From Rhizobium sp. (GTDB lineage Bacteria > Pseudomonadota > Alphaproteobacteria > Rhizobiales > Rhizobiaceae), in the NCBI GenBank assembly GCA_027533385.1, contig JAPZUE010000069.1:1-34034 (forward strand): a stretch of 34,034 nucleotides of DNA, read 5' to 3'. Both the position numbers and the translations under genes were made by a program. Under the pieces are notes generated by a model, which searched no databases, had not been told where the DNA came from, and saw only the letters and a program-made list of their open reading frames with translations. Below, in pieces: positions 1 through 6,302 of the stretch (its first letter is position 1; every line of letters begins with the position of its first letter).

Positions 1-87
1 TACATGCAGATCGAGGGCATGGCAGAGCTTAACTCTCCAACAATCGAGGAGGAAAAACCCCTTCAGATTACACCGAAAGCCGCCTGA
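1..87 (+). CDS. C-terminal fragment of an unidentified protein
   Basis: Reading frame 1 is open from the left edge to a TGA at 85-87 and would encode a 28-residue tail with an acidic EEEK patch and the end ITPKAA. Composition and codon use look more like protein than the other two frames of this stretch, but there is too little sequence to assign a family. The next small gene begins shortly after or overlaps it, so the two could share a transcript. It could also be non-coding, because frame 2 is open over the same bases. Confidence 0.35.
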   Translation, partial: YMQIEGMAELNSPTIEEEKPLQITPKAA

Positions 88-154
88 TCATGACGGCCCG
101 GTCCCATACCCGAAATTACACCAGCTTGACGGACGCTATCATATTGGCGCTCAT

Positions 155-337
155 ATGGAGAAAGACATCAACATAATTGTTGATGTCGAGCCAGATGAAG
201 CCGAATTGCTCCTTAGCCTTGTGGAGAATCTATTCGATGATTGGTACATCGCTCGCCAAAAACGGCAGGAACGTTTGGCTCAGGTAACCGCTAGCGTTGA
301 ACAAAAGGATGCAATCCGGAAGGTGCCTTCGGAATAG
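155..337 (+). CDS. small acidic hypothetical protein, 5' end uncertain
   Basis: A 60-residue product from the ATG at 155, acidic in its first half (DVEPDEAELLLSLVENLFDD) and basic afterwards (ARQKRQERLA). I recognise no family. The ATG at 155 has no visible Shine-Dalgarno sequence. The same frame stays open upstream with a protein-like stretch (roughly 98-154, including YPKLHQLDGRYHIGAH) but contains no ATG, GTG or TTG there. An ATG at 90 lies in another frame, and one extra base just after it would join it to this frame. The gene is therefore either started at 155, longer than the window, or frameshifted near its start. The stop at 335-337 is 13 bases before the first 199-bp repeat. Confidence 0.5.
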   Translation: MEKDINIIVDVEPDEAELLLSLVENLFDDWYIARQKRQERLAQVTASVEQKDAIRKVPSE

Positions 338-350
338 GGCTTGAGGAACC

Positions 351-549
351 ACCTCCCCCCATGCGGGGGAGGACGGAAAATCGAAGGCTTAGGCGCGCGT
401 AAGCCGCCTAAACTTCAGATTTTCCTGGAGAGGGGCGCAGTTACGTTGGTGCCGACATCACCGAGCCCCCCTCTTGCAAAATCTGAGGTTTGGCCCTGAT
501 CGGGCCAATTCCTCGATTTCGCTCTCTCCCCCGCAAGGGGGGAGATAGG
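351..549. repeat. 199-bp MITE-like repeat, copy 1
   Basis: Nearly identical to 1201-1399: about a dozen substitutions and two single-base indels by eye. Each end is an imperfect inverted copy of the other over about 35 bases (352-387 against 511-547). Each end also forms its own hairpin: CCTCCCCC with GGGGGAGG at 352-372, and CTCCCCC with GGGGGAG around 525-544. An inner inverted pair lies at 410-423 and 478-491 (AAACTTCAGATTTT and AAAATCTGAGGTTT), and GGCCC/GGGCC form a small hairpin at 492-506. There is no transposase and no coding potential. It lies between the stop codons of the small gene (337) and the DUF559 gene (556), so its hairpins could also end both transcripts. Confidence 0.85.
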
Positions 550-555
550 GCCGCC

Positions 556-915
556 TCATTCGCCGCAGTTCCGCAACTCCTCGAGGATGAAACTGCAGAC
601 ACCATCGAGATTGTCCTTGATCTCGCCGTTCCACACTCTCAGCACCCGAAAACCCTGATCACGAAACCAGGCGTCACGCCGCATATCGTGTTCGTTGTCG
701 GCATGCTGATGCCCATCCACCTCGATGATCAGCCGTGCCTCGAAGCAGACGAAATCCAGAATGTAGCCATCAAGCGGCACCTGCCGGCGGAACTTGAAAC
801 CACCGAGCTGTCTTGCCCGCAGCACCTGCCAGAGCCGGTTCTCGGCCCAGGTGGCATCGGCCCGCATGGCGCGGGCAAAACGACGATGCTGATCCGGCAC
901 ATCCCGATGTGTCAT
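556..915 (-). CDS. DUF559 endonuclease-like protein
   Basis: A 119-residue protein of the DUF559 family, which has a restriction-endonuclease-like fold related to very-short-patch repair (Vsr) nucleases. The biological role of most members is unknown. Visible family features are the N-terminal RAMRADATWAENRLWQVLR region (about residues 15-33), the core LDGYILDFVCFE followed by IIEVDGHQH (about 48-70), whose Asp and Glu/Asp residues are the likely metal-binding set, and a closing RVLRVWNGEI strand (about 90-99). Length is normal for a stand-alone member. A GAGGGG Shine-Dalgarno sequence precedes the ATG at 913-915. Its stop codon lies 7 bp from repeat copy 1, and it is divergent from the small gene at 1010. 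Family assignment is firm; nuclease activity is inferred. Confidence 0.88.
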   Translation of the reverse strand: MTHRDVPDQHRRFARAMRADATWAENRLWQVLRARQLGGFKFRRQVPLDGYILDFVCFEARLIIEVDGHQHADNEHDMRRDAWFRDQGFRVLRVWNGEIKDNLDGVCSFILEELRNCGE

Positions 916-1009
916 CCGAGCCCCTCGAAACCACCAGAGATTGCATCCGGTTCGTGGCGAAGAAAAGAGGCTTCCGCTAGGGATTGAGGGCTTTCAACGG
1001 GAGGACATG

Positions 1010-1192
1010 ATGGAAAGCTGCAAGGACAAGAATGGCGACACTTGGGAGATTTACAAAAGTGATGGCTGGCGGTGGGAGCGCAAAGCGGCGGGTAACAACA
1101 AGACTGTCGGCGCTTCGACGGAAGCCTACGTCAACAAGAGCGACTGCATTGCCAATGCCCAGCGCAATGGAATGACCTGTACGCCCAAATGA
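1010..1192 (+). CDS. small YegP/DUF1508-like protein
   Basis: A 60-residue protein whose body (WEIYKSDGWRWERKAAG, then ASTEAYVNKSDCIANAQ) follows the pattern of one YegP/DUF1508 repeat: an F/W-E-I-Y-K start, a W-R-W strand, a glycine turn, and a Ser/Tyr-rich strand leading into a short helix. Known members carry one or two such units, and their function is not established. I chose the ATG at 1010 because GGGAGGA (999-1005) lies at suitable spacing; the ATG at 1007 is too close and the one at 941 has no support. Two cysteines (near residues 4 and 48) and a third close to the end are unusual for so small a cytosolic protein. The stop lies 8 bp before repeat copy 2. Confidence 0.6.
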   Translation: MESCKDKNGDTWEIYKSDGWRWERKAAGNNKTVGASTEAYVNKSDCIANAQRNGMTCTPK

Positions 1193-1200
1193 GGCACCCT

Positions 1201-1399
1201 ACCTCCCCCCATGCGGGGGAGGACGGAAAATCGAAGGCTTGAGGTCCGCGCAAGCCGCCTAAACTTCAGATTTTCCTGGAGAGGGGCGCAGTTCCGTGGG
1301 CACCATCCTCACCGAGCCCCCTCTTGCGAAATCTGAGGTTTGGCCCTGATCGGGCCAATTCCTCGATTTCGCTTTCTCCCCCGCAAGGGGGGAGATAGG
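1201..1399. repeat. 199-bp MITE-like repeat, copy 2
   Basis: Second copy of the element at 351-549, in the same orientation and of exactly the same length. It keeps both terminal hairpins, the inner AAACTTCAGATTTT / AAAATCTGAGGTTT pair and the GGCCC/GGGCC hairpin. Most differences from copy 1 are concentrated in two short central stretches (about 1241-1251 and 1294-1310). No target-site duplication is evident. Like copy 1 it begins a few bases after a stop codon, here that of the small gene ending at 1192. Confidence 0.85.
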
Positions 1400-1497
1400 C
1401 CGGGCAAAGCCCGGCCTCGAAGCACGAGGCCACAAGGTGGATCAAAGCAGAAGGATGCTTCGAGGCCCGCGCTTCACGCGGGCACCTCAGCATGAGG
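1397..1497. repeat. cluster of palindromic intergenic repeats
   Basis: Three hairpins lie in about 100 bp. GGCCGGGC/GCCCGGCC (1398-1416, three-base loop) overlaps GGCCTCG/CGAGGCC (1413-1431), so the two are mutually exclusive. A longer imperfect palindrome spans 1453-1497, with GCCCGCG/CGCGGGC at its core and ATGCT/AGCAT outside. The last resembles the palindromic mosaic elements scattered between genes in rhizobia; that resemblance is from memory and was not searched. It starts exactly where repeat copy 2 ends. Confidence 0.6.
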
Positions 1498-1602
1498 GCA
1501 TTCTGTCGAGTGCCCCGACTGCGTCCCTTCCTTCTTCCCGATGAACCCAGCGTCCCAAAAAAGTCCGCCCTGCCCTGCCCCGCCGATCCGTCCGGCCAAC
1601 GC

Positions 1603-1632
1603 TTCCTTAACGGCCTTCCCGTAATTTATGAT
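1603..1632 (+). promoter_or_regulatory. candidate promoter of the DUF1883 gene
   Basis: A good -10 hexamer, TATGAT at 1627-1632, lies 32 bp before the DUF1883 start codon in an AT-rich pocket. The -35 side is poor (TTCCTT at 1603-1608, 18-bp spacing). Only the -10 and its position support the call. Confidence 0.3.
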
Positions 1633-1664
1633 AGATTAAAAGACTGAACGGAGACCCAGGCAGA

Positions 1665-1976
1665 ATGTCCAAACCGACCTTCCGCTTCACCCATTACGAC
1701 CTCAAGGAACAGCGCGCCGGCACCATCATCGAGGTGACGCTCTCGGCGGTGAACAATGTGCGGCTGATGACACCGACGAATTTCCAGCGCTTCAAGGAAA
1801 CGCTGGATTACAAATATCTCGGCGGCGTGGCGAAGAAGTCGCCGCTCAACATCGTCATTCCGGAAAGCGGCCACTGGCACCTGATCGTCGACATGGAAGG
1901 TCATCACGGGCTGGCCGAGTCCAAGGTCAAGATGATCGCGGCACCCGCCGTGCAGCCGAAGCAGAAGGCCTCTTAA
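1665..1976 (+). CDS. DUF1883 domain-containing protein
   Basis: A 103-residue protein made almost entirely of one DUF1883 domain. Visible family features are the opening FTHYDLKEQRAGTIIEVTL (about residues 8-26), NVRLMTPTNFQRFK (31-44), the Y-x-GG stretch with SPLNIVIPESGHWHLIVDMEG (about 52-80), and a short polar tail. No signal peptide or membrane segment is present, so it is probably cytosolic. In other bacteria this domain occurs alone or fused to other modules and has no settled biochemical function. The ATG at 1665 matches the family's N-terminus; the ribosome-binding site is weak (GGAG, 12 bases upstream). It is convergent with the amine oxidase gene, whose stop is 30 bp away. Confidence 0.85.
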   Translation: MSKPTFRFTHYDLKEQRAGTIIEVTLSAVNNVRLMTPTNFQRFKETLDYKYLGGVAKKSPLNIVIPESGHWHLIVDMEGHHGLAESKVKMIAAPAVQPKQKAS

Positions 1977-2006
1977 GAGGCCTTCCCCCTCCACGCCTTC
2001 GTTCGG

Positions 2007-3419
2007 TCAGCCCTTCCGCCCGGCAAGCACCGCTTCTGCGGCCCGTTCACCACTCAACAGCGCAGCATGCACCGTGCCGTAATAGTCGGCATTGGTATGC
2101 TCGCCGGCCAGATGCAGGCGTGGCGAGGCGGGCTTTGCGAGCGCGTGGTAATCGGCGGGTTCTGACCCCACGGCAAGGAAGGAATAGGCGCCCCCGGCAT
2201 GGGGATCGCGTGACCAGACATGGCGGGCGACGGCTTTGGGCGGGCGCGCTGCTTCGCCGAAGATCTCGGCAAGCACGGTCGTGATATCGGCCCGCAGGGC
2301 GGCCTCGTCCATGGCATCGACACGCTCGGCATAATCGCCGCTCGCCACCATGGTCAGGATCGGTGCATCGTGGATCGGCATGAGATTGAGCATGTCGGCA
2401 AAGCGGCCGCGGGTTTCGCCGGCATAGCCGATGAAATGCGGCTCCCGGGGCCAGAAGGCCTCGTCGAAGGCGACCGTCACCTTGGCGAGACGGCCAAAGC
2501 CGAGTGCGGCAATGGCCTTTTGCTGTGGCTGAGGCAGAGGCGGATCGAAGGCGATGGCGCCCGACTTCAACACGCCGAGCGGTACCGTGACGATGCAGTG
2601 ATCGGCAGTCAGAACACCGCCTGCGGTATCGACCGACACGCTGTCGGCGGTGTGGCGGATGCTGCGGACCGTCTGGCCGAGACGGATGTCGAGGCCATCC
2701 GCCAGATAATCCAGCAGCGTGTCATAGCCCTCCTTCAGCACCGCATCCGGCCCGCCAAAGATCTCGCCCGCATCGAAATGCAGGGCGGAAATCTGTGCGA
2801 GAGGGGCGCCGAACTCACCCTCATAGGTATCGGTCAGCGCCCAGTTGCCGATCGGCTCCTGCAGCATAGCGGGGTCGAGGATGTCGATGACGTCGAGCAG
2901 CGAGAATTTTGGGTCGCCATCGGCCTCTTCGACCGCCTTTTCGCCGATGCGCTCGAGGTCGTCGAAGACATCGTCGATTTCGAAGTCCTCGGGCTCGGTG
3001 CCGCCGCGCTCGAACACCTGCCACTGCTCCTCGTCGATGAAGAAGGGCGTGGCGCCGGCCTCGGTCGACAGGTCCGCCACCGGATTGCCGTTGAAGCCGT
3101 GGATGAAGTTTGCACCGTGCTCGACGGGAACGCCAAGGCTGCGATCGGTGAAGATGCGCCCGCCGATGCGGTCGCGGGCCTCAAGCACGATGACTTCGGC
3201 ACCGGCTTCGGCAAGCCTTACTGCTGCGGTCAGCCCTGCCATGCCGGCACCGACGACGATGACCTTCAAGCCCTTGCCCGGACCATCGACGGGCGCACCG
3301 GACGCGGTTCTTGCGGGACGCGACTGTTGGGCCAGCGCCTGGCGGGAGAAGGGCAGCGCCGACAGGCTCGAGGCCGCCAGCAAAATCAGAAACCGGCGGC
3401 GGAGCAGGTCAGGCGGCAT
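2007..3419 (-). CDS. Tat-exported flavin monoamine oxidase family protein
   Basis: A 470-residue FAD-dependent amine oxidase. The N-terminus has a twin-arginine signal (LRRRFLILL at residues 6-14, hydrophobic run, then QALAQQ), so the folded flavoprotein probably acts in the periplasm. The dinucleotide-binding motif VVGAGMAGL lies at about 55-63, followed by LEARDRIGGRI (93-103 region), and the C-terminal FAD-binding LHLAGEHTNADYYGTVHAALLSGERAA is intact. The family oxidises amines with O2 to aldehyde, ammonia and H2O2; the substrate cannot be read from sequence. I chose the ATG at 3417-3419 because the longer reading lies inside the cyclase gene and would bury the Tat signal. It overlaps the end of that gene by 11 bp, suggesting translational coupling. 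Confidence 0.85.
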   Translation of the reverse strand: MPPDLLRRRFLILLAASSLSALPFSRQALAQQSRPARTASGAPVDGPGKGLKVIVVGAGMAGLTAAVRLAEAGAEVIVLEARDRIGGRIFTDRSLGVPVEHGANFIHGFNGNPVADLSTEAGATPFFIDEEQWQVFERGGTEPEDFEIDDVFDDLERIGEKAVEEADGDPKFSLLDVIDILDPAMLQEPIGNWALTDTYEGEFGAPLAQISALHFDAGEIFGGPDAVLKEGYDTLLDYLADGLDIRLGQTVRSIRHTADSVSVDTAGGVLTADHCIVTVPLGVLKSGAIAFDPPLPQPQQKAIAALGFGRLAKVTVAFDEAFWPREPHFIGYAGETRGRFADMLNLMPIHDAPILTMVASGDYAERVDAMDEAALRADITTVLAEIFGEAARPPKAVARHVWSRDPHAGGAYSFLAVGSEPADYHALAKPASPRLHLAGEHTNADYYGTVHAALLSGERAAEAVLAGRKG

Positions 3420-4905
3420 CGACTGCGACCTCGACTGGGCTTTCAGCCAGATCTTCGGCAAAGAAGGCCCGACCGCGGCCACCCTCCTTGGAGGTGTAGA
3501 GCGCCCGGTCTGCCATTTCCATGATGTCGGCCGAGGAGGCGCCGCTTTCCGGGGCGGTGGCAATTCCAAGGCTGATGCCGACATCGACGACGATACCGTT
3601 CGACAGCGTGATCGGCTGCGAGATCGAAGCGATGATCGTCTGAGCGAGCAGCGAGAGGCGCGAGCGGTCGCGGAAAGCGTTGATCAGCATGACGAATTCG
3701 TCCCCGCCGATGCGGCTGACAAGGCCCCGATCGCCCACGGCCTCGCGGAGCCGGTCCGCGACGATGCGGATCACTTCATCGCCCGCGGCGTGGCCGTGAA
3801 TGTCGTTGACGGCCTTGAAGCGATCGAGATCGCTGGCAATCACGGCAAAGGGCGCATGGGCCAGCCGGTCGGCAGCGTCGTTCAGGGCCTTTTCAAAGTG
3901 CAGGCGGTTGGCGAGCCCCGACAGGGCGTCGCGGTGGGCAAGCTCGCGGTTGCGGCGCTCGCTCTCCTCAAGCCGCTGCGACAGGCGGCTGATGTATCGG
4001 CCGAGGATGAAGCTTGCGGCAAACAACAGGCCGCAAAGCAGGATAACCGCCGGCACAACGATATTCCAGATGTCGGCACCCGGCGTAAACAGCTTCCAGT
4101 CGAAGCTTCCGAGCAATTTGCCGTCAACGCTCCTGACCGGTATCAGACCGTCGGCATTGCGGTTGAAGGTCAGGTCATCAAATTGCGTCTGGCTGTTGAT
4201 GTCCTTGACGAATTCCGCGTCAATCGGCCGGGCCGAGACGAGAATGACCGGATCACCCTCCGGAAGAGCCACCTCGCCATCATCGGGCACGATCGCCATG
4301 GCCGTTGTCAGCATGACGTCGCCGTCGATTTCCGCAAAGCCGAAGGCGGCGACGGTGTGGATATCGGACGAGGGCACCGGTTTCTGACCGAAGCCGCCCT
4401 CGATCGTGGTGCGGTGTTCCTGGTGACGGGCAATCGCCTGCTCTGCGACCGCGCGCAGATGGTCACCGGGCGCGAGGTCTCGGGCAGTCAGATCCACCTC
4501 GTCCTGCCAGGCCGACATCAGAAGCCGACCACCGGGCCCAATCAGAAAACTGCGTTCGTGGCCGAAGTCGTACCACAGCGAGGAGACGAATTCCTCGACG
4601 ACATAGGAGGGCCGAAACTTCAGCGTGATGTATTTGACGGAGCGATCCCAGCGGGCAAGGCCCAGCTGATCCCGGGCCAGAAGCGTGTGCCGATCGCGCA
4701 GGACATTGTCGAGAAGCACGAGCTGCTTGTCGGCTGCGATATCATCGGCCTTGCGCGAGGCGATGTAACCGACGAAGAGCAGGGAGAGCGCGGACAGGGT
4801 GATCAGAACGCAGGCGAACACCTTGACCAGAGCGGGCAGACCAAAGCGCGGCGCGCGATCAGCGCCACCGGTGTCCAGAGTCGAGAAGCCGTCATTCCCT
4901 GTCAT
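3409..4905 (-). CDS. membrane diguanylate cyclase with periplasmic CHASE4-like sensor
   Basis: A 498-residue protein that should make cyclic di-GMP from two GTP. Layout: cytoplasmic tail, TM1 (about 24-48), a periplasmic sensor of about 230 residues resembling CHASE4, TM2 (about 281-303), a short coiled linker (SQRLEESERRNRELAHRD), and a GGDEF domain to the end. The active-site motif is an intact GGDEF at 400-404, with the nucleotide/metal-binding DLDRFKAVND at 359-368. The RxxD product-inhibition site normally just before GGDEF is not conserved (GDRGLVSRI), so feedback inhibition may be absent. The start has AAGGGGA seven bases upstream. It is the first gene of a two-gene unit with the overlapping amine oxidase. 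Confidence 0.92.
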   Translation of the reverse strand: MTGNDGFSTLDTGGADRAPRFGLPALVKVFACVLITLSALSLLFVGYIASRKADDIAADKQLVLLDNVLRDRHTLLARDQLGLARWDRSVKYITLKFRPSYVVEEFVSSLWYDFGHERSFLIGPGGRLLMSAWQDEVDLTARDLAPGDHLRAVAEQAIARHQEHRTTIEGGFGQKPVPSSDIHTVAAFGFAEIDGDVMLTTAMAIVPDDGEVALPEGDPVILVSARPIDAEFVKDINSQTQFDDLTFNRNADGLIPVRSVDGKLLGSFDWKLFTPGADIWNIVVPAVILLCGLLFAASFILGRYISRLSQRLEESERRNRELAHRDALSGLANRLHFEKALNDAADRLAHAPFAVIASDLDRFKAVNDIHGHAAGDEVIRIVADRLREAVGDRGLVSRIGGDEFVMLINAFRDRSRLSLLAQTIIASISQPITLSNGIVVDVGISLGIATAPESGASSADIMEMADRALYTSKEGGRGRAFFAEDLAESPVEVAVDAA

Positions 4906-4988
4906 ACCAGTTCCCCTTGTTGGCGGGGCATACTAGTGCAGAGCGCTTAAAACCAGCTTAAGCTGACATGACGATAGGCAAGTCCGCG
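4906..4988. other. rarA / cyclase intergenic region
   Basis: An 83-bp gap holding a perfect 12-bp palindrome CAGCTTAAGCTG (4953-4964), which on the minus strand is followed by GTTTTA. It may weakly terminate degP-rarA transcription. The cyclase promoter probably lies here too, with TAGTAT as a possible -10, but no convincing -35 is visible. Confidence 0.35.
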
Positions 4989-6302
4989 TCAGCCGCCGCC
5001 CCGCTCACGGCGGAGCTTCGCCCACCAGTCGAGGCGCTTGCGGATCTCTCGCTCGAAACCGCGCTCCGGGGGATCGTAGAAGGTCTGGCGGCCCATCTTT
5101 TCCGGGAAATAATCCTGGCCGGAAAAGGCGTCCGGCTGGTCGTGGTCGTAGAGGTAACCGTCGCCATAGCCTTCGCCCTTCATCAGCTTGGTGGGGGCAT
5201 TCAGGATATGTTTGGGCGGCAGCAGCGAGCCATGTTCCTTGGCGGCCCGCATGGCCGCCTTGTAGGCGACATAGACGCCGTTCGATTTCGGCGCCGTGGC
5301 GAGATAGACGCAAGCCTCGGCGAGCGCCAATTCGCCTTCCGGCGACCCGAGATAATCATAGGCATCCTTGGCGGCATTGCAGACAACAAGCGCCTGCGGA
5401 TCGGCCAGACCGATATCCTCGACCGCCATGCGCACGAGGCGGCGGCCGAGATAAAGCGGATCTTCGCCGGCATCGAACATGCGGCAGAGATAGTAGAGGG
5501 CAGCATCGGGGTCGGAACCGCGCACGGCCTTGTGCAGCGCGGAGATCAAATTGTAGTGACCGTCCTGGCCCTTGTCATAGACCGGCGCGCGGCGCTGGAC
5601 GATCCGGCCCAGACCCTCGGTGTCGAAGACTTCGCCCGGACGCGCCGCACGCCAGACTTCTTCGGCAAGCGTCAGCGAGGCGCGGCCATCGCCATCGGCC
5701 ATGCGGATCAGGCTTGCGCGGGCGTCGCTATCCAGCGGCAGCGGCTTAGCTTCGGTCTCTTCGGCACGCTTCAGAAGCGTCTCGATGCTCGCCTCGTCAT
5801 GGGGCTTGAAGGTCAGCACCCTCGCCCTCGACAGAAGAGCGGCGTTGAGTTCGAAGCTCGGATTCTCGGTCGTGGCACCCACGAGAATGACCGTGCCATC
5901 CTCCATGACCGGCAGGAAACTGTCCTGCTGGGCGCGGTTGAAGCGGTGGATCTCGTCGACGAAAAGCAATGTCTGGCGGCCTTCCATGCGGCGCAGACGG
6001 GCGCTTTCAAAGACCTTCTTGAGATCCGCCACGCCGGAGAAGATCGCCGAAATCTGCTCGAAGGCGAGACCCGCCTCGCCCGAGAGCAGCCGGGCAACCG
6101 TGGTCTTGCCGGTGCCCGGCGGGCCCCAGAAGATCATCGAGCCGAGCGAGCCGGAGGCGATCATGCGGGCGAGCACGCCGTCCTCGCCGGTCAGGTGCTC
6201 CTGACCGGTGACTTCGGCCAGGCTTTTCGGCCGCAGGCGATCGGCGAGCGGGCGACGCTCGGCCATTTCCTTCGACATCTGCGGCGCAAAGAGATCACTC
6301 AT
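4989..6302 (-). CDS. rarA: replication-associated recombination protein A (RarA/MgsA)
   Basis: A 437-residue AAA+ ATPase of the RarA/MgsA/WRNIP1 family, which acts at stalled replication forks together with SSB and recombination proteins. Visible features: N-terminal PLADRLRPKSLAEVTGQEHL (about residues 17-36), Walker A GPPGTGKTT (about 60-68), Walker B LLFVDEIHRFN (about 112-122), sensor 1 GATTENPSFELN (about 137-148), and the C-terminal tetramerisation region with DVEDIGLADPQAL-like sequence ending in YPPER/RKRLDWW-type segments. Length matches the E. coli protein closely. The start codon overlaps the stop of the degP-like gene by 4 bp (ATGA), so both are probably translated from one message. 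This pairing next to rplQ is common in Rhizobiaceae, though here many genes separate them. Confidence 0.96.
   Translation of the reverse strand: MSDLFAPQMSKEMAERRPLADRLRPKSLAEVTGQEHLTGEDGVLARMIASGSLGSMIFWGPPGTGKTTVARLLSGEAGLAFEQISAIFSGVADLKKVFESARLRRMEGRQTLLFVDEIHRFNRAQQDSFLPVMEDGTVILVGATTENPSFELNAALLSRARVLTFKPHDEASIETLLKRAEETEAKPLPLDSDARASLIRMADGDGRASLTLAEEVWRAARPGEVFDTEGLGRIVQRRAPVYDKGQDGHYNLISALHKAVRGSDPDAALYYLCRMFDAGEDPLYLGRRLVRMAVEDIGLADPQALVVCNAAKDAYDYLGSPEGELALAEACVYLATAPKSNGVYVAYKAAMRAAKEHGSLLPPKHILNAPTKLMKGEGYGDGYLYDHDQPDAFSGQDYFPEKMGRQTFYDPPERGFEREIRKRLDWWAKLRRERGGG

Larger units (their letters stand above)
1193..1664. other. 472-bp gene-free stretch with repeats
   Basis: This interval holds repeat copy 2 (1201-1399), the palindrome cluster (1397-1497), and about 165 bp of apparently unique sequence ending in the upstream region of the DUF1883 gene. 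I find no credible gene here on either strand. Confidence 0.8.

Noticed and set aside
490..987. 165-residue plus-strand reading frame
   Set aside because: It is antisense to the well-supported DUF559 gene and runs into the repeat; no ribosome-binding site and no family resemblance.
351..1399. CRISPR array from the repeated segments
   Set aside because: Only two long copies with genes between them; no short regular repeats or spacers and no cas genes.
1266..1493. 75-residue minus-strand reading frame
   Set aside because: It lies wholly within repeat copy 2 and the palindrome cluster, so the open frame reflects repeat composition.
1626..1994. 122-residue minus-strand reading frame
   Set aside because: Antisense shadow of the DUF1883 gene.
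2220..4950. Long plus-strand frames (434 and 701 residues) opposite the amine oxidase and the cyclase
   Set aside because: Both are mirror frames of GC-rich genes with clear domains; composition is Ser/Arg/Ala-rich without motifs.
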